Below are positions 44,499 through 54,800 of a DNA stretch of 64,000 bases, one piece after another. The first letter of the stretch is position 1, and every line of letters starts with the position of its first letter. Under the pieces are notes generated by a model. The model saw nothing but the letters and a program-made list of their open reading frames with translations. It was not told where the DNA came from and ran no database searches. Source of the DNA: Gracilaria gracilis (lineage: Eukaryota; Rhodophyta; Florideophyceae; Gracilariales; Gracilariaceae). The stretch spans positions 1 to 64,000 of the forward strand of contig JARGSG010000059.1 in NCBI GenBank assembly GCA_030374805.1. Reading direction: 5' to 3'. The translations under genes and the position numbers were made by a program.

Positions 44499-47476
44499 TC
44501 CGGGTTGGTACTTTCAACGTGAGAGGTCTCGCACATAGCGAGGCCGAAGTCCACCGTGCATGGAAAGTTTTAGGTTTAGACTTTCTGTGCGTTGTGGAAA
44601 CATGGCAACGTCCCTCCGATGAGGTGTCGTTGGCATTGCCACATGTGAGTGTGGCGCTGGAAGCGGAGTATAGGAGTCGTGCGCCGAGAGGTGGGATCAC
44701 AATTTTCCATCATCAGCGCTTCTGTACGAAGGTCGTGGGCAAGTACGGCACCGCAGCATACCAAATCCTGGCACTGAGAGTTCGCCCAGATCTCAATGTG
44801 ATAGGAGTATATCTTAGTCCGAGCGCTTCAGATGAGGACATAAAGAGATTCCTGGAGCGATTGAAGTCTTTGATCCGGGGTCCGACGTTACTGGCTGGGG
44901 ATTGGAATGCCCGCCATGACGACTGGGATCAACGAACCAACAGGCATGGTCGCCGCCTCCGAGCGTGGATCCGCAAATGGGACCTCTTGCTGAGGGCTCC
45001 ATCCGAGTTGACGCCAACGTTTCGCACCCCAAATGGTTCGAGTGTAGTGGATTTCTTCATCTCGAAGCGAGTGTCTGTTCGAAATGTGGCAACAACCAGT
45101 GGATCGTGGGATGCAGTCTCGGATCACAACATGGTTGTTGCCGACATTGACTGGATGACAACTCAATTCTCACCTCGAAAACCGAAGATTTCGAGGGCGC
45201 AACTCAAATGCGTGGACAGAATCGAAGACGCTCAGACATATTACAAAGCCAATTTGCCTAATGTGGCTTCTCGTTTTGACCACGCAACCTCAGAAGAGGA
45301 TCTGGAGGATGCATGTTGCCAACTCGTGGACACAATCAGTAGCCCCTGGATCACTTCCGTATCAATGCGTCCTGACCGCTATCGCTTCTTCTGGGATTCT
45401 AGTCTTGACCAGTTGAGTCGTGTGCGATCTATATATTACAAACGGTGGAAACGAAGTAGCAACATTCAAATGTGGAATGTGTACAAGGTGATTGACCGAT
45501 TCATTAAACGTCGTTGTCGAGCAAAGAAGAGACAACTGTTGGACGAATTTCTTGATACCGCCGAGGACGAAACAGCATCTCAAACAGTGAATCGAATCAA
45601 CTCGGTGATGAAATTACGATCTCAGCATAGCGCACGGGCACTGGAACGTGGAAATCCATTAGACCCACAGGACTACGCTGAGTTTATTGCCGAGTACCAG
45701 CCACGCGAATGTGGGGTGAAAGCAGTCACATTTGATGTTCCGAACTCGTTCCGGATTGCATTGGAAAAATCGATCAAGGATGCAAAGAAGGGAAGATCGA
45801 TTGGGCGCGATAACGTGGCATCGGAAATGCTACAGGTGAGTCCAACTTTGTGCGCTTCCACGCTTCTCAAGCTGTGGCGAGCGTGTGGCAAGTTGGCATA
45901 TCTACCATCAACGTTGCGGCAGACACGTATATCGCCCATATACAAGAAAGGCGACATCTCGGTACCATCCAACTACCGACCGATCTCTATTCTGTCGCAC
46001 TTGCGCAAAGCAATTTCGGCTGCATTAAACTCGATCGTGATGAACTATATCGAGTTTCATGAGTACCAGTATGGGTTCTCAAAGTACAATGGAACAGAAC
46101 AGTCGATTGTGGAGGTGAGTAACATCATCACAAACGGCCACTCGCGTGTGGCAGTACTGGATCTAACGAAGGCGTACGACAAAGTTAACCGAAAACTATT
46201 GTCGCAAGTGTGCGCATCGAGGTTACAAGCGAAACATGCGGCAATGACTACTTTGCTGCTGCAACCAGTCAACGCTTTCATAAATGGAAATTGGAAAGAT
46301 GAACAAGTACAAATGACTCTTGGAGTGCCTCAAGGTGACCCATTCAGCTGTACATTGTTCAACATGTATATTGATTCCATGCTATATCGAGTGCAGGAGG
46401 TGCCATATCATGTGTCGGATCGAGGTGCAAGTGCATTTGCCGACGATGTGATTCTGATGGCGAAGACTGATAGCGGGCTGCAACTACTGCTAGACATATG
46501 CAGTAGTTGGGGCAAAGAAATGCAAATGCCGTGGAACACTGCAAACGGCAAGTCGATGGTACTGCAACTGCCTGCAGACCAAAATCAGTCTGCAATATTC
46601 ACACTTGCTGGTGATAAGCTGAGCGTGGTACGTAGTGCAGTATATCTGGGGGTGTCTCTAAACACCAATGGAGTAACAACCGACAAGCACATGGAACGCG
46701 TACAAAATGCTCAACGTCGATTGGGAAGCCTAGCCGGTGCTGGTCTGCACCGGAATGGATTTGATACGCGCAGCTGTGTGAGTTTGTACCGCGCATTCGT
46801 GAGGTCGATTTACGAATATGCGTTGCATCTTGTACCGCTCACGCCTCATTTGGAAATGGCGATAGTGAAGCTTGAAGCAACGTTCTTCAAACTGATTCTT
46901 GGAAAAATGGCATCTCGGTTTGGAACATATCGGGTGCCGATGATGCGTGCACTTTGTCGTTTAGAGTCTGCGGCTCTGCGACGAATTGTGCTCGCCTCCA
47001 AACGTCTACGGCATTATCAATCGTGTCGTGAGACGGCATTGAACCTTGAATTGGAACACAGATCGCGACAGTTGAAGGTGAACCGGGCATGTCGGCAGCT
47101 GTCGCTGTATAATGCACATCCTTCAATTTCAGCACTACGAGCTGAAATTGATAATGTGTGTACAAAAGGAATAGGAAGAATACGGGATGCGGAGTGGAAA
47201 CTTGCCTCGGCAAGACGCGTTCGCAAAATCCCGTGTGCTGCGAATGGAAAATACCCACCCGTTCTTCGGTTGCGCAAAGTTTCGCACCGAATGATGGGTA
47301 TCCGATGGTACTTCAATGAGTTCCCAGCGAACCCAATGGAGGCACGTGATGTACTTGGGCACGAGTACTGGAAGTACGGAAGACTGAAGGTACTACTCGG
47401 AATGGAAGATTGGTCACCTGTAGAGAGACAGGAGGCGACCGAAATACTAGATGTATTGGAAGAAGCACAGTTGTAA
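44495..47476 (+). CDS. LINE ORF2: APE endonuclease and reverse transcriptase
   Basis: 993 codons, unbroken, ending TAA. An N-terminal APE-type endonuclease begins VGTFNVRG, with GDWNARHDDW near residue 134 and SDHNMV near 208. The reverse transcriptase has YRPISIL near 494, DLTKAYDKVNR near 555, GVPQGDP near 610 and the FADD catalytic box near 648. A conserved C-terminal region (SLYRAFVRSIYEYALHLVPL) follows; no RNase H is visible. The frame has no ATG near its start: the open frame begins at 44489, after a TGA at 44486-44488, and the earliest plausible start is GTG at 44495, overlapping the ORF1 TGA (44496-44498). Translation by re-initiation or frameshifting from ORF1 is therefore likely. 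ORF2 nicks target DNA and primes cDNA synthesis on it. Confidence 0.9.
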   Translation: MIRVGTFNVRGLAHSEAEVHRAWKVLGLDFLCVVETWQRPSDEVSLALPHVSVALEAEYRSRAPRGGITIFHHQRFCTKVVGKYGTAAYQILALRVRPDLNVIGVYLSPSASDEDIKRFLERLKSLIRGPTLLAGDWNARHDDWDQRTNRHGRRLRAWIRKWDLLLRAPSELTPTFRTPNGSSVVDFFISKRVSVRNVATTSGSWDAVSDHNMVVADIDWMTTQFSPRKPKISRAQLKCVDRIEDAQTYYKANLPNVASRFDHATSEEDLEDACCQLVDTISSPWITSVSMRPDRYRFFWDSSLDQLSRVRSIYYKRWKRSSNIQMWNVYKVIDRFIKRRCRAKKRQLLDEFLDTAEDETASQTVNRINSVMKLRSQHSARALERGNPLDPQDYAEFIAEYQPRECGVKAVTFDVPNSFRIALEKSIKDAKKGRSIGRDNVASEMLQVSPTLCASTLLKLWRACGKLAYLPSTLRQTRISPIYKKGDISVPSNYRPISILSHLRKAISAALNSIVMNYIEFHEYQYGFSKYNGTEQSIVEVSNIITNGHSRVAVLDLTKAYDKVNRKLLSQVCASRLQAKHAAMTTLLLQPVNAFINGNWKDEQVQMTLGVPQGDPFSCTLFNMYIDSMLYRVQEVPYHVSDRGASAFADDVILMAKTDSGLQLLLDICSSWGKEMQMPWNTANGKSMVLQLPADQNQSAIFTLAGDKLSVVRSAVYLGVSLNTNGVTTDKHMERVQNAQRRLGSLAGAGLHRNGFDTRSCVSLYRAFVRSIYEYALHLVPLTPHLEMAIVKLEATFFKLILGKMASRFGTYRVPMMRALCRLESAALRRIVLASKRLRHYQSCRETALNLELEHRSRQLKVNRACRQLSLYNAHPSISALRAEIDNVCTKGIGRIRDAEWKLASARRVRKIPCAANGKYPPVLRLRKVSHRMMGIRWYFNEFPANPMEARDVLGHEYWKYGRLKVLLGMEDWSPVERQEATEILDVLEEAQL

Positions 47477-47609
47477 ATCTGTGCTATAAGTAGTAAGAAT
47501 GATTGCGTTGGTTCGTAATTGACCAAGTTAGTTTACACCTTGACAGTGTTACCCTGCTGCTCTTCATGGGACATTGGGAACACTATAAATAAAAAGCAAT
47601 TGATTGAAA

Positions 47610-47631
47610 GAAAAAAAATGGTCACCATTGT
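47610..47631 (+). other. Copia gag scrap between two LINEs
   Basis: About 20 bases read as the start of a copia gag zinc knuckle (NGHHCTF-like). With 50262-50340 it marks the copia sequence into which the next LINE inserted. Confidence 0.45.
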
Positions 47632-50261
47632 ACTTTGCTGAGGGCTCCATCCGAGTTGACGCCAACATTTCGCACCCCAAATGTTTCGAGCGTAGTGGAT
47701 TTTTTCATCTCGAAGCGAGTGACTGTTCGAAACGTAGCAACAGCAAGTGGATCGTGGGATGCAGTCTCGGATCACAACATGGTTGTTGCAGACATTGACT
47801 GGATGACAACTCAATTCTCACCACGAAAACCGAAGATTTTGAGGCCGCAACTCAAATGCGTGGACAAAATCGAAGACGCTCAGACGTATTACAAAGCCAA
47901 TTTGCCTAATGTGGCTTCACGTTTTGACCACGCAACCCCAAAACAGGATCTGCAGGATGCTTGTAGCCAACTTGTTGACACAATCAGGTGCCCCTGGATC
48001 ACTTCCGTATCAATGCGTCCTGACCGATATCGCTTCTTCTGGGATTCTACTCTTGACCAGTTGAGTCGTGTGCGATCTACGTATTACAAACGGTGGAAAC
48101 GAAGTGGCCACATTCAAATGTGGAATGTGTACAAGGAGATTGACCGATTCATTAAACGTCGTTGTCGGGCAAAGAAGAGACAACTGTTGGACGAATTTCT
48201 TGACACCGCCGAGGACGAAACAGCATCTCAAACAGTGAACCGAATCAACTCGGTGATGAAATTACGATCTCAACATAGCGCACGGGCACTGGAACGTGGA
48301 AATCCATTAGACCCACAGGACTATGCTGAGTTTATAGCCGAGTACCAGCCACCAGAATGTGGGGTGAAAGCAGTCCCATTTGACGTTTCGGACTGGTTCC
48401 GGATTGCATTGGAAAAATCGATCAAGGATGCAGAGAACGGAAGATCGATTGGACGTGATAACGTGGCGTCGGAAATGCTACAGATCAGTCCAACTTTGTG
48501 CGCGTCCACGCTTCTCAAGCTGCGTCGGGCGTGCGGCAAGTTGGCATATATACCTTTAGCGTTGCGGCAGACACGTATATCGCCCATATACAAGAAAGGC
48601 GACATCTCGGTACCATCCAACTACCGACCGATATCTATTCTGTCGCACTTGCGTAAAGCAATTTCGGCTGCATTAAACTCGATTGTGGTGAACTATATCG
48701 AGTTTCATGAGTATCAGTATGGGTTCTTAAAGTATAATGGAACGGAACAGTCGATTGTGGAGGTCAATAACATCATCACAAACGGCCACTCGCGTGTGGC
48801 AGTACTGGATCTAACGAAAACGTACGACAAAGTGAACCGAAAACTATTGTCGCAAGTGGGCGCATCGAGGTTACAACCGAAGCATCCGGCAATGACTACT
48901 TTGCTGCTGCAACCAGTCAACGCTTTCATAAATGGAAATTGGAAAGATGAACAAGTACAAATAACTCTTGGAGTCCCCCAAGGTGACCCATTCAGCTGTA
49001 CATTGTTCAACATGTATATTGATTCCATGCTGCATCGAGTGCAGGAGGTACCATATCATGTGTCGGATCGAGGTGCAAGTGCATTTGCCGACGATGTGAT
49101 TCTGATGGCGAAGACCGATAGCGGGCTGCAACAACTCCTAGACATATGCAGTAGTTGGGGCAAAGAAATGCAAATGCCGTGGAACACTGCAAACGACAAG
49201 TCGATGGTACTGCAACTGCCTGCAAACCAAAATCACTCTGCAATATTCACACTTGCTGGTGATGAGCTGAGCGTAGTACGTAATGCAGTATATCTGGGGG
49301 TGTCTCTAACCACCAGTGGAGTAACAGCCGACAAGCACATGGAACGGGTACAAAATGCTCAACGTCGATTAAGAAGCCTAGCCGGTGCTGGTGTGCACCG
49401 GAATAGATTTGATACGCGTAGCTGTGTGAGTTTGTACCGCGCATTTGTGAGGTCGATTTACGAATATGCGTTGCATCTTGTACCGCTCACACCACATTTG
49501 GAAATGGCGATAGTGATGCTTGAAGCAACGTTCTTCAAACTGATTCTTGGAAAAACGGCATCTCGGTTTGGAACATATCGGGTGCCGATGATGCATGCAC
49601 TTTGTCGTCTAGAGTCTGCGGCTCTGCGACGAATTGTGATCGCCTCCAAGCGTCTACAGCACTATCAATCGTGTCGTTAAACGGCATTGAATATTGAATT
49701 GGAACACAGATCGCGACAGTTGAAGGTAAACCGAGCATGTCGGCAGCTGTCGCTCTATAATGCGCATCCTTCAATTTCGGCACTGCGAGCTGAAATTGAT
49801 AATGTGCGTACAACGGGAATAAGATGGATACGGGATGTGGAGTGGAAAATTACTTCGGAAAGACGCGTTCGCAAAATACCGCGTGCGGCAAATGGAAAAT
49901 ACCCACCCGTTCTTCGGTTGCGGAAAGTTTCGCACCGAATGATGGGTATCCGATGGTTCTTCAATGAGTTTCCAGCGAACCCATTGCGGGCACGTGATGT
50001 ACTTGGACACGAGTACCGGAAGTACGGAAGACTGAAAGTACTACTCGGAATGGAAGATTGGTCACCTGGAAAGAGGCAGGAGGCGACCGAAATACTAGAG
50101 GTACTGGAAGAAGCACAGTTGTAAATCTGTGCTATAAGTAGTAAGAATGAATGCGTTGGTTTGTAATTGACCAAGTTAGTTTACATCTTGACAGTGTTAC
50201 CCTGCTGCTCTTAATGGGACATTGGGAACACTTTAAATAAAATTTGCAATTGATTAAAAAA
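47632..50261 (+). mobile_element. Older LINE copy, 5'-truncated
   Basis: A plus-strand LINE that starts within the endonuclease region (LRAPSELTPTFRTPN, equal to about 44985 of the intact copy) and runs to a short A tail near 50250-50261. It differs from the intact copy by scattered substitutions throughout and is older than the other copies here. It sits in a copia gag zinc knuckle, with about 18 bases of the target apparently missing. Confidence 0.75.
47635..50124 (+). pseudogene. LINE ORF2 of older copy, one stop
   Basis: Open from the endonuclease C-terminal part through RT (FADDVILMAK retained) to a TAA at 49678-49680, then open again in the same frame to TAA at 50124. It lacks the first 165 or so residues. 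Amino-acid changes such as Lys to Thr after DLTK and several Arg/Ser swaps separate it from the young copies. Confidence 0.7.
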
Positions 50262-50340
50262 AACTGTTAATAGATGTCACATGAACCCTGACAACCCTGA
50301 CAACCACTTGCCCAAGAGCATTCTTGACAAATTCGTTGGA
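50262..50340 (+). other. Copia gag scrap
   Basis: Reads RCHMNPDNPDNHLPKSILDK, the gag zinc-knuckle end and linker of the copia families seen elsewhere in the window, then runs into LTR D. It is the right flank of the older LINE. Confidence 0.6.
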
Positions 50341-50410
50341 TGTTGACCTAGTGCTGTCACTGAAACCAAAAGTGCAGGAGAGCATGGGATGTTTTGGAGG
50401 GTGCTGCTGG

Positions 50411-50430
50411 AAAAGCGCATATGCGCTTTT
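50411..50430. promoter_or_regulatory. 20-base perfect palindrome in LTR D
   Basis: AAAAGCGCATATGCGCTTTT is a perfect inverted repeat. Shorter versions (GCGCATATGCG) lie at the matching place in LTRs A and B, always 25-40 bases before GATTGGCTACTGCAAATG, whose ATTGG is an inverted CCAAT box. It could be a transcription factor site. Confidence 0.4.
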
Positions 50431-51012
50431 GTGCAAACTCAACGTGAAACTGGCTTTTGATTGGCTACTGCAAATGTGCACATGCAACGTAGTGTGTACA
50501 AGTGTTATGGCATTACTGGGTTGTTCTGGGCTACACGTGTGTAGCTAGCACAGATGGTATGCTGGACAGTATGCACAGTTATGTACGTGGACATGTTGAA
50601 CACATTGATGCAACTTGGTGCACTATGGTGATGAGTCAGGTACAGTCATGAGGATTACATGAACACTGTGGTAACATGTTGTGGAACTTATGGCATTGAG
50701 TGAATTTGTGGTTACATGGTACTTGGTGAGCTGGAGCATACACATATTGGTGTGCTGTACGGAATACAGTGTATTAGCAAAATGTGAATTTGTGCATGGT
50801 CATCGTTATGTGTAGGCACGTAACTTGTTGGGTAGGCACGTAACTTGTTTTGCACTGTTGTGCATTGTTGTGCCTTGTTACTTGTAAGCTGTCATGAATT
50901 GTGGCAGTGTTACCATGTTATGTTAGATGATGATTGGTAGTATTGAGTGTCCCTGCTTAGTTGCTTAGGTTTTATTCCGAGTGGAAGTGAGCGGTAATGC
51001 GACGACGTATTG

Positions 51013-51020
51013 CTATATAA
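51013..51020 (+). promoter_or_regulatory. TATA box of LTR D
   Basis: CTATATAA, in a block conserved with LTR C (58926-58933), about 90 bases before the end of the LTR. Confidence 0.5.
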
Positions 51021-51112
51021 GTTGTGACGGAAGCACCTCCAAGTAAATCCGAGCCAGAGCTGGCGAACTTTCTTTGCATATCCGCACCTTCACTTTGCAT
51101 CAACCTTCCCTT

Positions 51113-51826
51113 TGTCGATACGCACGCAGGTAAAGTAGAAAGTGAAGTAAGTAGAGATGGATATGGAAGAAAGACAAAGTAAAACAAGTGAAGGTTGACG
51201 GCCTTGGGTCGACCCGTTTACTCGAGGGTCGTCGATCGCAACCTACAAATACCCTAGCGCGCGCTTCACCGTCGTCGCAGCAAGCGACGACGGCGGTCAT
51301 TATAAGTTGCACGTGTGTGCAGTTGTACACGGAAAATGCGCGCAAACTGGAGTACAACAATTTCAAATAACTAAATCAATCAACACTACAAATCCATTGC
51401 CAGTCCTTTGATTCAGAACCAAATCTAAAAAATCATCAATTTGCATGGTGGCACTCCAACCGCCTTGCCCATCCCAGAATCGCATATTGCATGCAAAACC
51501 GCCCATTCCAGCCTAGGAAAGCACATCCTCGCTATCTGCATAGTCGGTCTACTACTCTAAGCCTCGTCCAATCACAGAGCTCCACTTGGCCCATGCCACC
51601 ATAACTCTCCATACAATCCATGGCACTTGTAGACACCACGTTGCACAAGGACATTTGCAGTAGCCAATCATATTGCCGTTTCAAGTTAGGGTTGAGCAGA
51701 GGCGCATATGCGCTTTTGCGAAGAGGGTGCCCAAAAGTGCCCATCGTCCCCTGCAACTTTGCTTCCAAGTAGTCCGAGACCAACCTGTAGGTCTGACCGG
51801 CACTCGACCATGTCCCAACATCAACA
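51113..51826 (-). repeat. LTR B (3' LTR of B4)
   Basis: 714 bases, TG...CA on the minus strand (TGTTGATGTTGGG to CGTATCGACA). It overlaps the last Cys-stop of pol. The purine-rich tract (CTCGAGGAGGAG on the minus strand, 51827-51838) lies directly before it. Confidence 0.8.
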
Positions 51827-54800
51827 CTCCTCCTCGAGTCCCTGTCCAAGTCCAATTCGTTTGATAATTGCAAATATTCTTGCAGGGCTCAGCGGTTTGG
51901 TTAGGATATCAGCATCGTTTAGCTCACTAGGAACATAGTCCACAGCAATGACATTGTCCTTCACCATATATCTGATGAAATGAAGCTTCACGTCAATGTG
52001 TTCGGCACGTCCAGAAGGGCATCGCTCACCAGCAGCCCAATCTATGGCACATTGATTGTCCGAGCGAATGGGGACCTTCTCGTTCTCATCAAAGCCGCTC
52101 TCCCGAAGCACTCGTGATATCCAGATAACCTCTTGAGCAGCCATGGTCAACGCGTAGTACTCCGCTTCTCCAGTGGAGAGCGCAATCGATGCTTGCTTTC
52201 TCGCACCGAAGAAGCAAGTGGCTGGTCCCAGTTTGATCACATATCCGGACATTGACTTACGATCAGTAGTGTCACCAGCATAGTCTGAGTCCACAAAGCC
52301 GTTCAAGTCCAGAGATCCAGGTCGGTAGAGCAACTCATGGCCAACCGTCCCACGCAGGTACCGTAGTACTCGCTTCGCAGCTCTGTGACAGTATGCTGTG
52401 GGAGCGTTCTGGAATCGTGCAAGGATAAGGACTGGAGCAAGAATATCAATTCGCGTGCGCAATGCCAAGTACAGCAAGGACCCAATCATCTGCTGATATA
52501 GTTGTACGTCCCTCGGAGTTTTGTCCTCCTCCGCGGCTAGTGATGAGAAAAACGACTCCACCATTGGACTAAGAGCTGGCTTGGAGTTGTGCAGTCCAAA
52601 TCGGCGTAGCACTCCCTCGATGTAAAGCGGCTGTCCAAGCTTGAGGCCCATAAGTTGGCCCTCAGAATCTACTGCCCAAGTCAGCTCAACGCCAAGGTAG
52701 AAGCTCACTCGATCTTGAACTCGAAGTTCATACAGTCCTTTGAGCTCCTCCAAGAGCGACGAACGTTGCGCAGCAGTTGGTGTGAAAACCAGGAGGTCAT
52801 CAACGTAAACAAGGATGTATGCGTACGCGTTGTGTCAATGCGGCGCCTAAACACGCACGGAGCACTAGGAAGTTCTTCAAATCCTAAGTCTTTGAGATCT
52901 TGACTGAACTTTGTATGCGAAGCCAGATGAGCCTGCTTAAGTCCGTACATGGCTTTCACCAACTTGTAACAGTAGGGCTTCAGCCAACGCACACCCCGTG
53001 GAGACGTGACCCAAACGTCCTCCTTCAGCTCGCCATTCAAGAAGGCAGTCTTCACGTCCACTTGTGCAACAAACATCTGGAGACACAGGGTGAGGTACAG
53101 GAACATACGAACCAGGTTGAAAGACACAACTGGTGCATAAGTCTCCATGTAGTCCTGACCAAAGGTCTGGTGATTTCCACCAGCGACAACACGAGCCTTG
53201 AAGGGCTCAACCGACCCATCTGCATTCCGCTTCACTTTCAGGACGATATGGGTTGGCAGAGGCTGCGATGCAGGAGAATCATCGGGTATCCATGTACCCT
53301 TGCTCTCCAGAGACGCAAGTTCTTCTTCGATCGCAGTCTCCCATAAGCTCTTCTCCAATGGGGACGCCGACATGGCTTCCGTCAAAGTCGGTTCATCACT
53401 TGTAGTCAGCTCAACTGTTTGCGATGTGGCAGCGCTAGCCATGTGCCACCACCGTGTAGGTGCGCGGCGTGTTCGTCGCGGGTACCGTGACTCAGGTTGT
53501 GAGCCAAATGGCGAATTAGGCTCCTCCATGGTGGGTTCATCCTGGTTGTCGTCAGCACTCTCACTACCAGTGAGTTCATTATCATCGACATCATCAGCTT
53601 CATCCGTACTATCAGTGTGCAATTCAGGTAAATGGCTTTCCTATAGTTCAGAACCAACAGCATCGTCGACAACTTCGTCAATGCAAATCTCAACGGAGTG
53701 CTCGCTGTCACTCTGGGATTCCGAGTTGCAACTGAAGTCTTCATCAGAAGCGATCTCATCATCCATTTAGCCCGCCAGATAGGACGCACCAGGGAATGAT
53801 GACTCATCAAAAGTCACATGTCGAGACTTGACAATACGTGGTATTTCATCGTCATCTGTTACTAGAACGTCGTAGACACCATGCTCAAGAGTCTGCAAGT
53901 ACACCCCCTCAAGTGCACGAGACTCGAACTTGGTGTCCGGGTTCATCTTTAATACGTATGCCGCACACCCAAACACTCGAACATTCTTCAACGAAGTTGT
54001 GGAATCAGTTACAAGAAAGTACGGAGTGGATCCAGTAGTAGAGTGAGGAACTCTGTTGCGCACATATATAACGTGCTTCAACGCATGCGGCCATAAACAT
54101 TCTGGCAGATTGGCCTGCAGCAACAACGCTCGAGCAGCTTCCTCCATTGTGCGATTAATGCGCTCTGCTATTGCATTGTGCTCAGGGGTGTACGGAGGTG
54201 AAAACGAGGTTCCTTGGAGACCGTTTGCAGAGTTCTCCTGCAGAGCAATGTACTCTTCCGCATTATCTGAGTGCACTTTGGCAATTTGAGCTCCTCCAAG
54301 CTGCTGGAGCTTCTGTGCTACAGCCGCATATACTTCTGCAAGTTCACTTCGGTGTACCATAAACCCTATTAATGCATACCTAGAGTGTTCATCAATGAAT
54401 GCTGACGCATATTGGAAGTGATCTGAAAATGACGGGAGTAAGGGCCCTAGGATATCAGAGTGCACAATGCCTCCGACACCAGTGGCACGATCAAACTTGC
54501 CTAAGAACGGAAGTTTGTGGGCCTTTCCAAGTCGGCATGGGCGACAGACCTCCTCCATTTGAGCCAGCTTCGGCACTCCATTGGTATACTTGTGCACAAC
54601 CTGCAAGTCTCTTGGGTTGATATGCGCAAGTCGTCGATGTCATAGTTGAGCCAAGTCATTATCGCAGGCAGAAAGGGCATGCTTAGAGTTAACTTTCGTG
54701 AGTGGATCCGGCAGAGTGTACAAACCTGACCGTTTATCTCTTTGAACGCATCCAATAACAAACCCATCAACATGCGTGAGACGAACATCACGCGCGCGGA

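Larger units (their letters stand above)
41240..47609 (+). mobile_element. Full-length LINE with both ORFs open
   Basis: A complete-looking APE-type non-LTR retrotransposon. It has a 5' UTR of about 1.07 kb (41250-42320, A-rich toward its end), ORF1 42321-44498, ORF2 44495-47476 and a 3' UTR with AATAAA-like TAAATAAAAAGC, ending in an A run at about 47602-47609. The exact 5' start is uncertain by some bases because 12 bases (about 41239-41250) match neither the copia target nor the other LINE 5' end. It sits in copia gag sequence on both sides: gag N-terminus on the left, zinc-knuckle codons on the right. It is the reference copy for all the other LINE pieces here. I could not settle its clade by eye. 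Confidence 0.85.
50341..51112 (+). repeat. LTR D, hybrid of A/B-type and C-type LTRs
   Basis: It starts TGTTGACCTAGTGCTG. The first part has the A/B-type module, with a perfect palindrome at 50411-50430 and GATTGGCTACTGCAAATG after it. The last 250 bases or so match LTR C (GTGCCTTGTTACTTGTAAGC, then the TATA box and GCACCTCCAAGTAAATCC). The 3' end is near 51103-51112. It has no internal region attached. Confidence 0.55.

Noticed and set aside
47017-47526. Repeated 169-codon antisense ORF (also at 22776, 24482 and 31177)
   Set aside because: It is the antisense shadow of the conserved LINE ORF2 end. It recurs only because the LINE copies are nearly identical, and it has no domain.
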